Shown: positions 9,417 to 19,023, counted from the first letter of the stretch. The stretch: DNA of 64,000 nucleotides from Robertkochia marina (GCF_004799345.1 NZ_SSMC01000003.1:62001-126000); one strand, 5' to 3'. Translations and numbers: made by a program. Notes: generated by a model not told the origin, from the letters alone.

Positions 9417-10709
9417 ATGGATTATTCAGTAATCGTAGCGAGTTTAATAGTATTCCTGGTCCTTATCTTCGCCCTAGTGGCTATTCTTTTGGGAGCCAAA
9501 GCAAAATTGGTACCCTCAGGCCCTGTGAACCTGAAGATCAATGGAGAGAAAGATGTGGAAGTTTCTTCAGGAGGAACACTGCTTTCAACGCTTGGAGATA
9601 ATAAGATTTTCCTGCCTTCAGCCTGTGGAGGTGGAGGTACCTGTATACAGTGTAAGTGTAAGGTGACTGAGGGAGGTGGAGAGATCCTGCCAACCGAAGC
9701 TCCGCACTTTACCAGAAAAGAGATTGCCGAAGGATGGCGTCTTGGTTGCCAGGTGAAGGTGAAACAAGATATGGTGATCGAAGTACCTGAAGAGGTGTTC
9801 GGTATCAAGAAATGGCAGGCAGAAGTTGTTCGTAACTGGAACGTGGCTTCCTTTATTAAAGAATTCGTAGTTCGTATTCCTGAGGATATGGATTATGAGG
9901 CAGGAGGATATATCCAGATCGAGATTCCTCCATGTGAGGTCAAATACAGCGATATTGATATCACTGCCCACCCTGAAGAACATGACGATCCTAAAAAATT
10001 CCAGATGGAATGGGATAAGTTTAACCTTTGGCCATTGGTAATGAAAAATACCGATACGGTTGAAAGAGCTTATTCGATGGCTTCATATCCTGCAGAAGGA
10101 CGTGATATCATGTTGAATGTGCGTATTGCTACCCCACCATGGGATCGCAGTAAGAATGGATGGATGGATGTAAATCCTGGTGTGGCTTCTTCATATATCT
10201 TCTCTAAAAAACCGGGAGATAAGGTAACCATCTCAGGACCTTATGGTGAATTCTTTATTAACCACAGTGATGCGGAAATGCTTTACGTTGGTGGTGGAGC
10301 AGGAATGGCGCCAATGCGTTCTCACTTATATCACCTGTTCAAAACGCTGAAAACAGGAAGAAAAGTTACCTATTGGTACGGTGGACGTTCTAAACGTGAG
10401 CTGTTCTATATAGAGCACTTCCGTGAATTGGAACGTGATTTCCCTAACTTCAAGTTCTATATTGCACTTTCTGAGCCTCTGGAGGAGGATAACTGGAAAG
10501 AAAAGGACGGACTTGATGGTGAAGGAGATGGTTTCGTAGGTTTTGTACACCAGGTGGTAATTGATAACTACCTGTCGCACCATGATGCACCGGAAGACAT
10601 TGAATTCTACTTCTGTGGACCACCGTTGATGAACAAGGCAGTGGAGAAAATGTGTGATGACTTTGGAGTACCGCCGGAGAATGTACGATTCGACGATTTC
10701 GGAGGATAA
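9417..10709 (+). CDS. nqrF: Na+-translocating NADH:quinone reductase subunit F
   Basis: NqrF oxidises NADH and passes electrons through FAD and a 2Fe-2S centre. The 430-residue protein has one N-terminal membrane helix (about 5-26). A ferredoxin domain follows with Cys at about 70, 76, 79 and 111 ([18 protein letters not shown]). The flavin-binding RAYSMASYP motif and the NAD-binding domain ([29 protein letters not shown]) come next. The C-terminus FDDFGG is typical. A strong intrinsic terminator begins about 20 bases after the stop, closing the nqrABCDEF unit. Confidence 0.97.
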   Translation: MDYSVIVASLIVFLVLIFALVAILLGAKAKLVPSGPVNLKINGEKDVEVSSGGTLLSTLGDNKIFLPSACGGGGTCIQCKCKVTEGGGEILPTEAPHFTRKEIAEGWRLGCQVKVKQDMVIEVPEEVFGIKKWQAEVVRNWNVASFIKEFVVRIPEDMDYEAGGYIQIEIPPCEVKYSDIDITAHPEEHDDPKKFQMEWDKFNLWPLVMKNTDTVERAYSMASYPAEGRDIMLNVRIATPPWDRSKNGWMDVNPGVASSYIFSKKPGDKVTISGPYGEFFINHSDAEMLYVGGGAGMAPMRSHLYHLFKTLKTGRKVTYWYGGRSKRELFYIEHFRELERDFPNFKFYIALSEPLEEDNWKEKDGLDGEGDGFVGFVHQVVIDNYLSHHDAPEDIEFYFCGPPLMNKAVEKMCDDFGVPPENVRFDDFGG

Positions 10710-10727
10710 TTAATATTGTATATAACG

Positions 10728-10757
10728 AAAAAACCGACGCTACCAGTGTCGGTTTTT
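10728..10757 (+). terminator. Intrinsic terminator after nqrF
   Basis: AAACCGAC (10731-10738) pairs with GTCGGTTT (10748-10755) around a 9-base loop and is followed by a T run. It lies directly after nqrF and before the small gene and apbE, so those two would need read-through or their own promoter. Confidence 0.85.
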
Positions 10758-10775
10758 TGTTTTATCTTGATGCGT

Positions 10776-11138
10776 ATGAGTGTGTTGACAGAACAGGAAT
10801 TACATAACCTGGCCATGAATATTGTGGGTAAGGACCTTGAAAAGAATGGATTTGAATTCATGGCAGTGAACAGTGAATTAAAAAAGGATCCGCAATTTGT
10901 TTGTCTGAAAGACCGCAAGCTGCATTTTGTGATCGTAAAGGCTGTGGTCTATCCTGAAGACCCTAAGAATTACGATGTGATCTTTATGGAGACTATACGG
11001 GCTCATGCCCTGAAGTTTAAAGCCAGGACGTACTATGCCGGGGTAGGGCTGGCCAATGCGAGCGATTACAACAAACCGGTGAGTAAAGAAGAAAACTATA
11101 TCGTGAATTATAATGGGATTATTGAGATCAGCGAGTAA
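10776..11138 (+). CDS. Small conserved protein downstream of nqrF (function unknown)
   Basis: This encodes a 120-residue soluble protein (MSVLTEQELHNLAMNIVG...). It has no signal peptide, membrane helix or Fe-S cysteines. The fold looks like alternating helix and strand (FEFMAVNSELKKDPQFVCLKD, then LHFVIVKAVVYPEDP). From memory, flavobacterial genomes often carry this gene after nqrF, sometimes mislabelled as an NqrF subunit; it has none of NqrF's domains. An ATG two codons earlier (10770) is equally possible. The 3' end overlaps the start of apbE by 26 bases, suggesting translational coupling to flavin transfer. Confidence 0.8.
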   Translation: MSVLTEQELHNLAMNIVGKDLEKNGFEFMAVNSELKKDPQFVCLKDRKLHFVIVKAVVYPEDPKNYDVIFMETIRAHALKFKARTYYAGVGLANASDYNKPVSKEENYIVNYNGIIEISE

Positions 11139-12150
11139 ACTTTTTTTGATAATATGTACCCTGGTTTTAACGAGCCATTGTACCCAACCTGAGGCAAGCA
11201 TAACGCATCGAACCGAAAAAGGAAAGGCTTTAGGTACTACTTACACCGTTATATATGAGGTGCCGTCAGATACGGTAAGTTATCTTGAGGATATTGAAGC
11301 GGTTTTTGAACAGATCAATGCCTCGATGTCAACCTACCTTCCGGATAGTGATATCAGCCGAATAAACAAGGGTGATACCCTTGTGAAGGTAGATGATAAT
11401 TTCGTGGAAGTTTTTGACAAAGCCCGGGAGGTTTGGGAGACCACCGATGGGGTTTTTGATCCTACGGTTGGTGCCCTGGTCAATGCATGGGGTTTTGGTC
11501 CTGAGAAGGCCATTTCTGACCTGGATAGTGTTTCTGTTGACAGTATACTTGAGTTTACCGGCATGGAGAAGGTAGCCTTGAACGATAACCGACAGGTGGT
11601 AAAAGAACACCCTGCACTTTATCTTGATTTTAACGCCCTAGCCAAAGGGTTTTGTGTAGACATGGTAGGGCGTATGCTCGACAGTCGTGGAGTTGAGAAT
11701 TACCTGGTAGAAATTGGAGGGGAAATCCTGGCTAAAGGGCGCAATACTGTTAAGGATAAGAGCTGGGTGGTAGCGGTAGATGACCCTCTGCAAGAGGAAG
11801 GAGACAGAAAGCTCATCTCGAAACTTACCCTGGAAAACCGGGCTATGGCCACCAGTGGGAATTACAGAAAATACAGGGTCGATGAGATTACCGGAGAGCG
11901 GTATGTGCATACTATAGACCCGCGGGCGGGCTATCCTTTTAGGAGTAAGGTGTTAAGTGCCTCTGTACTGGCATCTACATGTATGGAAGCAGATGCCTAT
12001 GCCACGGCTTTTATGGGTATGAATCTCGAAGAGATCAAGGCAACCCTGGAAAAGACTTCCGGAATTGATGTATACATTATCAGTGTTAATGATGATGGGA
12101 TACAGGAATTCAGAACTGCCGGTTTTGAACGCCTGGTTATAAAAGACTGA
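11113..12150 (+). CDS. apbE: FAD:protein FMN transferase, lipoprotein
   Basis: ApbE moves FMN from FAD onto Thr or Ser of target proteins such as NqrB and NqrC, outside the cytoplasm. The 345-residue protein has a lipoprotein signal peptide with lipobox LTSHC (Cys about 23). ApbE blocks follow in order: MSTYLPDSDISRIN (about 72-85), FDPTVGALVNAWGFGP, LDFNALAKGFCVD, EIGGEI, ATSGNYR, HTIDPRAGYP and MEADAYATA, the last with the metal-binding Asp. The start overlaps the preceding small gene by 26 bases. Its position right after nqr strongly suggests NqrB/NqrC are its substrates. Confidence 0.95.
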   Translation: MGLLRSASKLFLIICTLVLTSHCTQPEASITHRTEKGKALGTTYTVIYEVPSDTVSYLEDIEAVFEQINASMSTYLPDSDISRINKGDTLVKVDDNFVEVFDKAREVWETTDGVFDPTVGALVNAWGFGPEKAISDLDSVSVDSILEFTGMEKVALNDNRQVVKEHPALYLDFNALAKGFCVDMVGRMLDSRGVENYLVEIGGEILAKGRNTVKDKSWVVAVDDPLQEEGDRKLISKLTLENRAMATSGNYRKYRVDEITGERYVHTIDPRAGYPFRSKVLSASVLASTCMEADAYATAFMGMNLEEIKATLEKTSGIDVYIISVNDDGIQEFRTAGFERLVIKD

Positions 12151-12155
12151 AAATT

Positions 12156-12920
12156 TTACTTGTATACTACAGGAATGATTTCAGAAGGGTCGATGCGATA
12201 GGTGTCGACCTTTTCTTTTGGCATACGGGCAGCAAGATCTTCTTTGATGACCTTGAAGCCAACCTCACGTAGCTTTTCAAAATAATCGCGGCCGTAGACC
12301 CTCACATGATCATACTGGCCAAATATACGTGCCCGTTCCTTTGGGTCGGTAATACTGTCGTCTTCGAAAGTTGTTTCCCTGTTGAGGTCTTGTGGTATCT
12401 GGAAGACACCCCAACCACCGGGCTTCATGATCCTGTAAAGCTCCTGCATGGCCTTGGCATCGTCCGGGATATGCTCAAGGACATGGTTGCATAGAATAAC
12501 ATCGAAACTGTTATCCTCAAAAGGAAGGTTGCAAATATCAGCCTTTACATCGGCCAGGGGGGAGTTCAGATCGGTCGTGGTGTAATCAATATTCTTCAGG
12601 GCTCTGAATCGTTGGTAAAATGCCTGCTCCGGTGCAAAATGCAGAACCTTTAAGGGGGCGCTGAAAAAATTAGTTTTCCGCTTAAGGTAGAGCCAGAGGA
12701 GTCTGTGTCTCTCCAGTGATAAAGTTCCGGGTGCCAGAACATTTTCCCGTTGATTTTCGTAGCCATATGGAAGAAAACTGCGGTAGCTTTTACCTTCAAT
12801 AGGGTCGGTATACCGGTCGCCTTTGTAATAGGCAGCCACCAGGGGTCTGGCCAGGTAGCTTAATCTGATAAGTAAGGGGCGTGGTACCGTATTCAGTACG
12901 TATTTAAAAAGCTTTTTCAA
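12156..12920 (-). CDS. Class I SAM-dependent methyltransferase
   Basis: The 254-residue protein has a Methyltransf_11-like core from about residue 88. Motif I is atypical (VLHFAPEQAFYQRF instead of ExGxGxG). The acidic motif is YTTTDLNSPLADVKADI, then LPFEDNSFDVILCNHVLEHIPDD and RIMKPGGWGVFQIP. The substrate is not predictable. The first 80 residues form a basic helical region that includes PRPLLIRLSYLARPL. The gene follows the methionine aminopeptidase gene by 10 bases and is probably co-transcribed with it. Confidence 0.85.
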   Translation of the reverse strand: MKKLFKYVLNTVPRPLLIRLSYLARPLVAAYYKGDRYTDPIEGKSYRSFLPYGYENQRENVLAPGTLSLERHRLLWLYLKRKTNFFSAPLKVLHFAPEQAFYQRFRALKNIDYTTTDLNSPLADVKADICNLPFEDNSFDVILCNHVLEHIPDDAKAMQELYRIMKPGGWGVFQIPQDLNRETTFEDDSITDPKERARIFGQYDHVRVYGRDYFEKLREVGFKVIKEDLAARMPKEKVDTYRIDPSEIIPVVYK

Positions 12921-12930
12921 TCAGCGATAA

Positions 12931-13746
12931 TTATACGTTCAGCGCTTGTTTGAACTCATCTTCCTCGTTGCTTTCAATACCCAAAACTTCGTAAATGTAT
13001 TTAAAGGTAGAAAGTATCTCCGGCTTTCCGTTCACCAGGGCTACATCATGTTCAAAGTGTGCACTCGGTTTGCCGTCGGCCGTTACGATGGTCCATCCAT
13101 CTTTAAGCTGCTTGATGCGCTGCGTACCCATATTGATCATGGGTTCTATAGCGACTACCATTCCTTCCTGGAACTTCTTTCCGCGCCCTCTTCGTCCGTA
13201 ATTAGGCATCTCAGGGTCTTCGTGCATTTTTTTACCGATTCCATGACCAACGAGCTCCCGAACAACACCATAACCAAAACCTTCGCAATAATTTTGTATA
13301 GCAAAACCAACGTCACCTACACGATTCCCATTTTTAAATTCACGGATACCGATATACAGCGATTCTTTGGTTACCTGCAGCAGTTTTTTGGTTTCGGGAT
13401 CTACCTCTCCGATCTCAAAAGTATAGGCGTGGTCTCCGTAGTATCCGTTCATCAGGGCACCGCAATCTATTGAAACAACGTCTCCCTCTTCCAAAGGTTT
13501 GTCGGTAGGCAGTCCGTGTACCACGGCTTCGTTTACACTGGTAAGCAGGGTGGACGGACAGTCGTACAATCCAAGAAATCCGGGCTCTGCACCCTGGTCT
13601 CTGATAAAAGCCTCAGCCAGTTTATCCAGATGATTTGTCGTTACACCCGGCTTTAATTCACCGGCAAGCATCCCCAGGGTCTTAGATACCACAAGGGCGC
13701 TTTGTCTCATTAATTCAATTTCCTCAGGTGTTTTGATCTTGATCAT
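12931..13746 (-). CDS. map: Type I methionine aminopeptidase
   Basis: This enzyme removes N-terminal methionine from nascent proteins in the cytosol. The 271-residue form starts at MIKIKTPEEIELMRQ; a longer open frame to 13776 adds ten residues that do not belong to the family. Metal ligands are visible: the Asp pair in SIDCGALMNGYYGDHAYTF, His in VGHGIGKKMHEDP, Glu in AIEPMINMG and the last Glu in AHFEHDVAL. There is no N-terminal zinc finger, so it is the short bacterial type. Confidence 0.96.
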   Translation of the reverse strand: MIKIKTPEEIELMRQSALVVSKTLGMLAGELKPGVTTNHLDKLAEAFIRDQGAEPGFLGLYDCPSTLLTSVNEAVVHGLPTDKPLEEGDVVSIDCGALMNGYYGDHAYTFEIGEVDPETKKLLQVTKESLYIGIREFKNGNRVGDVGFAIQNYCEGFGYGVVRELVGHGIGKKMHEDPEMPNYGRRGRGKKFQEGMVVAIEPMINMGTQRIKQLKDGWTIVTADGKPSAHFEHDVALVNGKPEILSTFKYIYEVLGIESNEEDEFKQALNV

Positions 13747-13837
13747 TCTGAATATGTTTGATAGACTGTACTTCAATACTTTTGTTACTTATTCACAGAG
13801 GTGCAAAAGTAAGTTTTATTTTTCAGATTATTGCCCA

Positions 13838-15232
13838 TCAGAAGGGCAGGGCCAGGGTACGTATCAATTCTGCCTGTGCTTCCCCGAGTTTGTATTCAAG
13901 TTCGATCTGCTTGAGTCGTGCCTCCAGCAATTTTGCCTCCCGCGAGTTCAGTAGAAATACCGAACTTTCACCAAAACTGAATTTGCGTTCCTCAGCCTGC
14001 AGCAGACGTTCGTAATCTTCGGCTACCCGATCAACCAGGTCTCGCTGACTTTCGTAGTTAGTAACCTGCTGTAAGGCAGCTTCAGATTTGTTTCTGAGTA
14101 TCAGAGCTTCCTGCTCGGTCTCGAACTCAGCATCCTGTATTTTGAACTTGCTCAACTCTAAAGCCCCTCTTTCTTTTCTAAGAAATATGGGCATGCTGAA
14201 TTGTAACCCGAACTTATAATCACCGCTGTTGATAGTGTTCAGTTGTTCTGCATCGCTGGTAATGAAATTATAATTCAGGTTCAATTCCGGTTTCAGCATT
14301 TCTGCCTTCAACCTCCGCTCTACCTCCAAAGTTTCGATCTTTGATCGCAACGATCTTATTTTTGGGTGGGTCGTAATATCGAAATCATCAATAAGGTTCT
14401 CGTTGCTTAAAAGAAAGCTGTTCAGAGCTTCGGTTACTTCCTCCTGCGGTCTTACGAACCCTGCTATTTCCAGGGGTACCAGGTTCTCTTCCCATAAAAA
14501 ATTGGAGAGATTGAGCCTGGCCTTCAACAGGGTCAGGGCTGAGTTCTGGAGGTTCAGGCGACGGTTTTGAACAGTAATTCCCAGTTCAACACTGTCAATG
14601 GGGGCTGTGGCACCCACTTCGATCTCTCTTTTCAGGTTTCTGAAACGCAGCTCGGCATTCTCTAGAAATGACCCGTAAAGTTCGTATTCGCGCCATGCCC
14701 TGTACCAGTCAAGGTATGACAATACAGCCTCAAATAACAATTGGTTGATCTGCAGTTCCCGCTCGGCTGTATTGAGATCCCTGAAGATCTTTGCCTGGCT
14801 AAGGCTGGCCATACGTTTGTTAATGAACAGTCCCTGGCCTACGGGAACGGAAATACCGGCACTATACAAGCCGTCTTCCGGAACAAAGTTCTGAGGGTTC
14901 AAAAACTCTCCGTCATTTAGTTCATAGCCCGCCTGAAGCTCTATACCGAACCAGGTGGGTATTTTAAAGCTACCGTAAAGTATGTCGTAATAGTCAGTCC
15001 CCTTGAATTCTTTGGTGGAATAATCAATATCGATCTTTGGATCAAACCCACCTCTGGCTTCCAATACCCTTGCTTCTGCCTCACTGAGTTTAAGGTCGGC
15101 TTGAGCAGCAACCGGATGATTCTTTTTCACAAAGGCCAGGAACTCCTCAAAGGTGAGGATCTCTTGTCTTTCCTGGGCATGCAAAAAGCAGCTCCAAATG
15201 ATACAAATAATGAGAATAATGGTATTGCGCAT
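13838..15232 (-). CDS. TolC-family outer membrane efflux protein
   Basis: The 464-residue protein has a signal peptide (IILIICIIWSCFLHAQ) followed by two long alpha-helical repeats, about residues 40-250 and 270-464, as in TolC-type outer-membrane channels. The helices show coiled-coil heptads (AEARVLEARGG, ERKFSFGESSVFLLNSREAKLLEARLKQIELEYK). Short predicted beta strands (FKIPTWFGIELQAGYELN, GDYKFGLQFSMPIFL) would form the barrel. It is the last gene of the TetR-ABC-HlyD-TolC operon, two bases after the HlyD-type gene. Confidence 0.92.
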   Translation of the reverse strand: MRNTIILIICIIWSCFLHAQERQEILTFEEFLAFVKKNHPVAAQADLKLSEAEARVLEARGGFDPKIDIDYSTKEFKGTDYYDILYGSFKIPTWFGIELQAGYELNDGEFLNPQNFVPEDGLYSAGISVPVGQGLFINKRMASLSQAKIFRDLNTAERELQINQLLFEAVLSYLDWYRAWREYELYGSFLENAELRFRNLKREIEVGATAPIDSVELGITVQNRRLNLQNSALTLLKARLNLSNFLWEENLVPLEIAGFVRPQEEVTEALNSFLLSNENLIDDFDITTHPKIRSLRSKIETLEVERRLKAEMLKPELNLNYNFITSDAEQLNTINSGDYKFGLQFSMPIFLRKERGALELSKFKIQDAEFETEQEALILRNKSEAALQQVTNYESQRDLVDRVAEDYERLLQAEERKFSFGESSVFLLNSREAKLLEARLKQIELEYKLGEAQAELIRTLALPF

Positions 15233-15234
15233 AC

Positions 15235-16590
15235 TTATTTTTTGGTCATTTCACTTCCCTTATTCTTGTTTGGCTGGTAGAAGTTAGGAGGGAAACCGTT
15301 AAGCTGTCTCCATAGTTCAAACCAAATAGGTACATCCTGGAGCATGGCAAAGGTATTAGAACCTGTGCCTACCCGAAGCTCCTCCGGCCATGGATGATCC
15401 TCAGGATCGGGAGCTATGAGAATTCGGTATTTTCCGTTTTCACTGATGTAATTTTCAATAGCTACCACGGTACCTCCGTAAGTTCCGTAAGAAACATTGG
15501 GCCACCCGGAAAAGATAATGGCAGGCCATCCGTCAAACTGGAGTCGTACCTTTTCTCCCAGGTGCATCAAAGGCAGGTCAATGGGCTCCACAAAGGTCTC
15601 TACGGCAATGTCAAAGCCGGAAGGCATGATGGAGACCAATGGGTCACCTTCTTTGATGGTTTCCCCAATTCCTGATTGTAATGCCTTGTTCACAAATCCT
15701 GCCTGCGGTGCCAGTACGTAATTAAAGTTACGCCTTACCGCATAGTTGGTGTATTGGTTCTCTAGTTTATTCAAGTCTCCTTCGCCATCAAATTGCATGC
15801 TTAAGGCCGTAAACTTATCACTTTCGGCCTTAGATATCTTTTCACCATATTCAGCCTGTAATCTGCCCTGTTCGATCTCTGTATTGATCACCTCATTTCT
15901 GCTGGTAAGTAATTTGTTTTCCTGGGAGATCAGTTTGGCCGTTGCCTCCTGAAGCTTCATGCGTTTGTCTTCTACTTCCTGCAGGGGCTTTAAGCCTTCC
16001 TTGTTTAACTGATCGGCCCGGTCAAACTGTCGCTGGGCAATAAGCATATTGGTTTTGGAAGCCTCAAGATCAATACTGTCGCTCTCAACCTTCAGGTTGG
16101 CCTGGATAAGTTTGTTTCTCAATTGCTCCATTTTTAGTTTACGCTCCTGTTTCAGGTTGGAGATCTGAATGTCTTGAGCCTTTATCTTTTCTTCATAAGA
16201 GCGTATACTTGACTTTTTAGCATCGAGCTGGGCCTGGGTTCGCTCCAGAAGGGTGGGGTCAAAATACGTGTCCTTCACCTCAGAAAGGTAAACAATGGTA
16301 TCTCCCTTTTCTACATGATCACCTTCCCTTACATACCATTCTTCAATTCTTCCGGGAATGACCGAGTGAATGGTTTGAGGTCTTTGTCCCGGAGTAAGTG
16401 TAGTAATAAAGCCTTCCCCACGTACGTTCTGTGTCCATGGAAGAAAAAGGATGGCGAACAGGATCAGGAAGAAGGCTCCCAGCAATCGGCTGAAGGTCTT
16501 GTGGTGGTCTTTGTGAAATACCTTCTTACTGCAGCGATATGCTGAAATGTCTACCTTATTGCTTAATGGATTACTGGATATATTAAGCAT
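15235..16590 (-). CDS. HlyD-family membrane fusion protein
   Basis: The 451-residue periplasmic adaptor links the inner-membrane ABC protein to the TolC-type channel. It has a cytoplasmic N-tail of about 30 residues, one membrane helix (AFFLILFAILFLPW) and a first lipoyl half (VIPGRIEEWYVREGDHVEKGD). A long coiled-coil hairpin (about 130-280) follows, then the second lipoyl half (APQAGFVNKALQSGIGETIKEGD) and a beta-barrel domain. Its start lies inside the last codons of the ABC gene (8-base overlap), so the two are translationally coupled. Confidence 0.92.
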   Translation of the reverse strand: MLNISSNPLSNKVDISAYRCSKKVFHKDHHKTFSRLLGAFFLILFAILFLPWTQNVRGEGFITTLTPGQRPQTIHSVIPGRIEEWYVREGDHVEKGDTIVYLSEVKDTYFDPTLLERTQAQLDAKKSSIRSYEEKIKAQDIQISNLKQERKLKMEQLRNKLIQANLKVESDSIDLEASKTNMLIAQRQFDRADQLNKEGLKPLQEVEDKRMKLQEATAKLISQENKLLTSRNEVINTEIEQGRLQAEYGEKISKAESDKFTALSMQFDGEGDLNKLENQYTNYAVRRNFNYVLAPQAGFVNKALQSGIGETIKEGDPLVSIMPSGFDIAVETFVEPIDLPLMHLGEKVRLQFDGWPAIIFSGWPNVSYGTYGGTVVAIENYISENGKYRILIAPDPEDHPWPEELRVGTGSNTFAMLQDVPIWFELWRQLNGFPPNFYQPNKNKGSEMTKK

Positions 16591-18271
16591 TATTATTATC
16601 TTTTATGTTAATGATTTCTCCGTTTTGCATGGTCAATACCCTGCCACAGGTGCGGGTCCAAAGAGGCTCCCTGCTTTCTACCACGATTCCCCACGGACGA
16701 TCCGGTCCGGTAAGCGCATTGATAATATGCTCTTTTTCCTTCGGCTCGAATTTGTCTAAAGGGTCTGAGAGAATAAGGAGTTTGGGTTTTCTTATAATAC
16801 TCCTTGCCAGAACGATCTTCTTAGAGATAGTAGAAGATATCTGCATTCCCTCAGGTTTCAATTCGGTGTTCAGCCCTTTAGGTTGGGCTTTTACAAATTC
16901 CCTGAGTCCGATGAGATCAATAGCCCATTCAATGTCTTTTTTAGGAATGGAGGTATCGCCAAAGGTCAGGTTTTCCAAAATGGTTCCTTCAAAAGGCGAT
17001 TCTTCTATGAGTGATTGCCCCAGTAAGGACCTGTAAGCGTTCGGTCGTATGATCTTGCTGTTAGCGTTATTGATATACATGTTTCCTCTGGTGGGCTCGA
17101 TAAGGCCTGCAATAAGCTTTAACAAGGTTGATTTCCCTGAGCTGCTGACTCCCTGAACGGCTATGAGTTCTTTAGGTTCTATTTCCAGGTTGATGTTCTT
17201 GATGATCTCCCGATCTGCGGAAGGTCTGTGGTAGCCAACATCCTCTAAGGATATATGTAATCCCTCGTCATCAGCAATATCAAGTTCACCCTCCTGAAGT
17301 TCCAGGTTCTTGTCAACTGCCTGTCCCAGCTTTTCCAGGGAGGTAAGCATGTCGTAAAAGGGCTCCAGGCTCAGGATCAGTTTCTCCACCGAATTGATCA
17401 CCAATAAAATAATGATCTCGGCAGCTACGAACTGTCCGATGTTCATTTGCTGATTCAATACCAATAATCCTCCCACAACCAGTAAACCAGCCGTTACCAA
17501 TACCTTAAACCCGATCATTTGGATGAACTGAAGGATCAGGATGCGGAAGTGCCCCTCTCTTGCGTCGAGATATTCATTGGTCAGGTAGTCTGATTTGGAC
17601 ATGGCGAGATTGGTTCTTCCTGATAGTTTAAAGCTTACAATAGAACGTGCTACCTCCTGTATCCAGTGAGCGATCTTGTACTTGTATTTAGATTCTTCAA
17701 GACTGGTTGACAATCCTCTCTGGTAGGTAAACTTGAATACCACGTAGATCAGCACGATCAACATCAACCCGTAAACAATAAAGAACGGATGATAAAATGA
17801 CAGAAGTATCAGGCCGAATAAGATCTGTAAAAATGCGGCCGGAACATCGATCAATAACTTTGATAAGGTTTTCTGAATGGTAAGGGTATCAAAAAACCTG
17901 TTGGCAAGCTCAGGGGGGTAATAATCCTCCAGCTCGCTCATTTTTATCTTCGGAAAACGATATGAAAATTCAAACGCAGAGCGGGTAAATATCTTTTGCT
18001 GTATGTTCTCAATGATCCTTAATTGCATTAATTGCAATACCCCGGTAAAGGCAACCCCAAGGGTGACCAATACCACCAGTACTACCCAGCTTGTGGTAGT
18101 CTGGGCCGCCTGCAGCAGGTTAATGATGGCCTGTATCCCCAGCGGCAGGGTGAGGCTGACCAAACCTGCAAAAATAGCGTAATAGGCAATTTGGTATATA
18201 TCCTTTTTATCAAGGCTCAGCATGCTTAAAAAGCGCTGCCACGAAGTAATGGTCTTCTTGTATTCTGCCAT
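16583..18271 (-). CDS. ABC transporter membrane/ATPase fusion with degenerate nucleotide-binding domain
   Basis: The 562-residue protein has an ABC exporter-type membrane domain (about 1-320, five or six helices) and a C-terminal nucleotide-binding domain (about 338-562). There is no N-terminal C39 peptidase. Walker A is present as GVSSSGKST (about 374-382) and the Q-loop Gln is near 419. The signature LSGGQ is replaced by QISSTISKK (about 477-485). Walker B reads LLILSDP, with Ser where Asp is expected and Asp in place of the catalytic Glu. The H-loop His is replaced in VVESREPLW. ATP binding is plausible but hydrolysis by the usual mechanism is doubtful. It lies between tetR (5-base gap) and the HlyD gene (overlap). 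Confidence 0.9.
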   Translation of the reverse strand: MAEYKKTITSWQRFLSMLSLDKKDIYQIAYYAIFAGLVSLTLPLGIQAIINLLQAAQTTTSWVVLVVLVTLGVAFTGVLQLMQLRIIENIQQKIFTRSAFEFSYRFPKIKMSELEDYYPPELANRFFDTLTIQKTLSKLLIDVPAAFLQILFGLILLSFYHPFFIVYGLMLIVLIYVVFKFTYQRGLSTSLEESKYKYKIAHWIQEVARSIVSFKLSGRTNLAMSKSDYLTNEYLDAREGHFRILILQFIQMIGFKVLVTAGLLVVGGLLVLNQQMNIGQFVAAEIIILLVINSVEKLILSLEPFYDMLTSLEKLGQAVDKNLELQEGELDIADDEGLHISLEDVGYHRPSADREIIKNINLEIEPKELIAVQGVSSSGKSTLLKLIAGLIEPTRGNMYINNANSKIIRPNAYRSLLGQSLIEESPFEGTILENLTFGDTSIPKKDIEWAIDLIGLREFVKAQPKGLNTELKPEGMQISSTISKKIVLARSIIRKPKLLILSDPLDKFEPKEKEHIINALTGPDRPWGIVVESREPLWTRTCGRVLTMQNGEIINIKDNNNA

Positions 18272-18276
18272 GGAAG

Positions 18277-18951
18277 TTATGCGTTGATCTGTGTTAATAA
18301 TAGGTTTTTGTAAAAAGCAATGATCTCCTCATCACTGCCGCAATCAGTCAGGCTGGGTAAATGCTCCCTGCTGTATTGCTGGTGCAGGGCGCCCTGAATG
18401 ATGGTGGATATCAAACTCCTCGGGTGTTCGTAATCCTTATCGAGCTCCAGGATCATATCGGCCAATCTCCCAACCAGCCTTTTAAAGGTGGAGAAATATC
18501 CCTCCTTATTTTCCTGGTCAACTTCTTTGGTTAAGTATGATTTTGAGAACTCTGCCACTACGATCTTTCCCAGCTTCACCTCGTTGACGTGCGAAAACTG
18601 ATCATCCTCCTTGGGCGTGCTGGTAACGATCTCTATAGCCAGTTCCAGTTTTCTTTTTGGGTTCTCAATATTGTGAGTGCTAAATACCAGTTTGTACTCC
18701 ATCCATGACCAATACCAATTGGTGAGATAAACCAAAAGCTGGTGTTTGTTCTCGAAATAACGATATACAGAGCTTTCAGTAGAAGAGATCTGTTGCGCCA
18801 GCTTCTTAAAGGTGAAGTGTTCAAACCCGATGTCGTCGATCATTAAGATACTGTGATCGATGATCTTTTTACCGAGCTTAGAAGATTCCGGATCTTTAAG
18901 ATATATGTTCTCGTTGATCTGGATCTTGAAGTTTGTGAGTATTGGTCTCAT
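18277..18951 (-). CDS. TetR/AcrR-family transcriptional regulator
   Basis: The 224-residue protein has a TetR-type helix-turn-helix at about 40-75 (HFTFKKLAQQISSTESSVYRYFENKHQLLVYL) and an all-helical C-terminal domain suited to ligand binding. It is the first gene of the export operon, five bases before the ABC gene, so it probably represses its own operon in response to a ligand that the exporter handles. The ligand cannot be inferred. The N-terminal 25 residues are longer than usual. Confidence 0.9.
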   Translation of the reverse strand: MRPILTNFKIQINENIYLKDPESSKLGKKIIDHSILMIDDIGFEHFTFKKLAQQISSTESSVYRYFENKHQLLVYLTNWYWSWMEYKLVFSTHNIENPKRKLELAIEIVTSTPKEDDQFSHVNEVKLGKIVVAEFSKSYLTKEVDQENKEGYFSTFKRLVGRLADMILELDKDYEHPRSLISTIIQGALHQQYSREHLPSLTDCGSDEEIIAFYKNLLLTQINA

Positions 18952-19023
18952 TTACTACTAATTTCACTCGCGAATATAATAGTATTACTATTAATTTTAA
19001 ATCAATTAGTAGATTTTTAACAT

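Noticed and set aside
13838-18951. Complete type I protein secretion system with a bacteriocin substrate
   Set aside because: No peptidase-type ABC domain, leader peptide with double Gly or RTX-repeat gene is nearby; called only a tripartite export operon.
18952-19023. TetR operator in the AT-rich stretch before tetR
   Set aside because: TAATAGTATTACTATTA looks partly palindromic, but AT-rich sequence produces this easily and no second site was seen.
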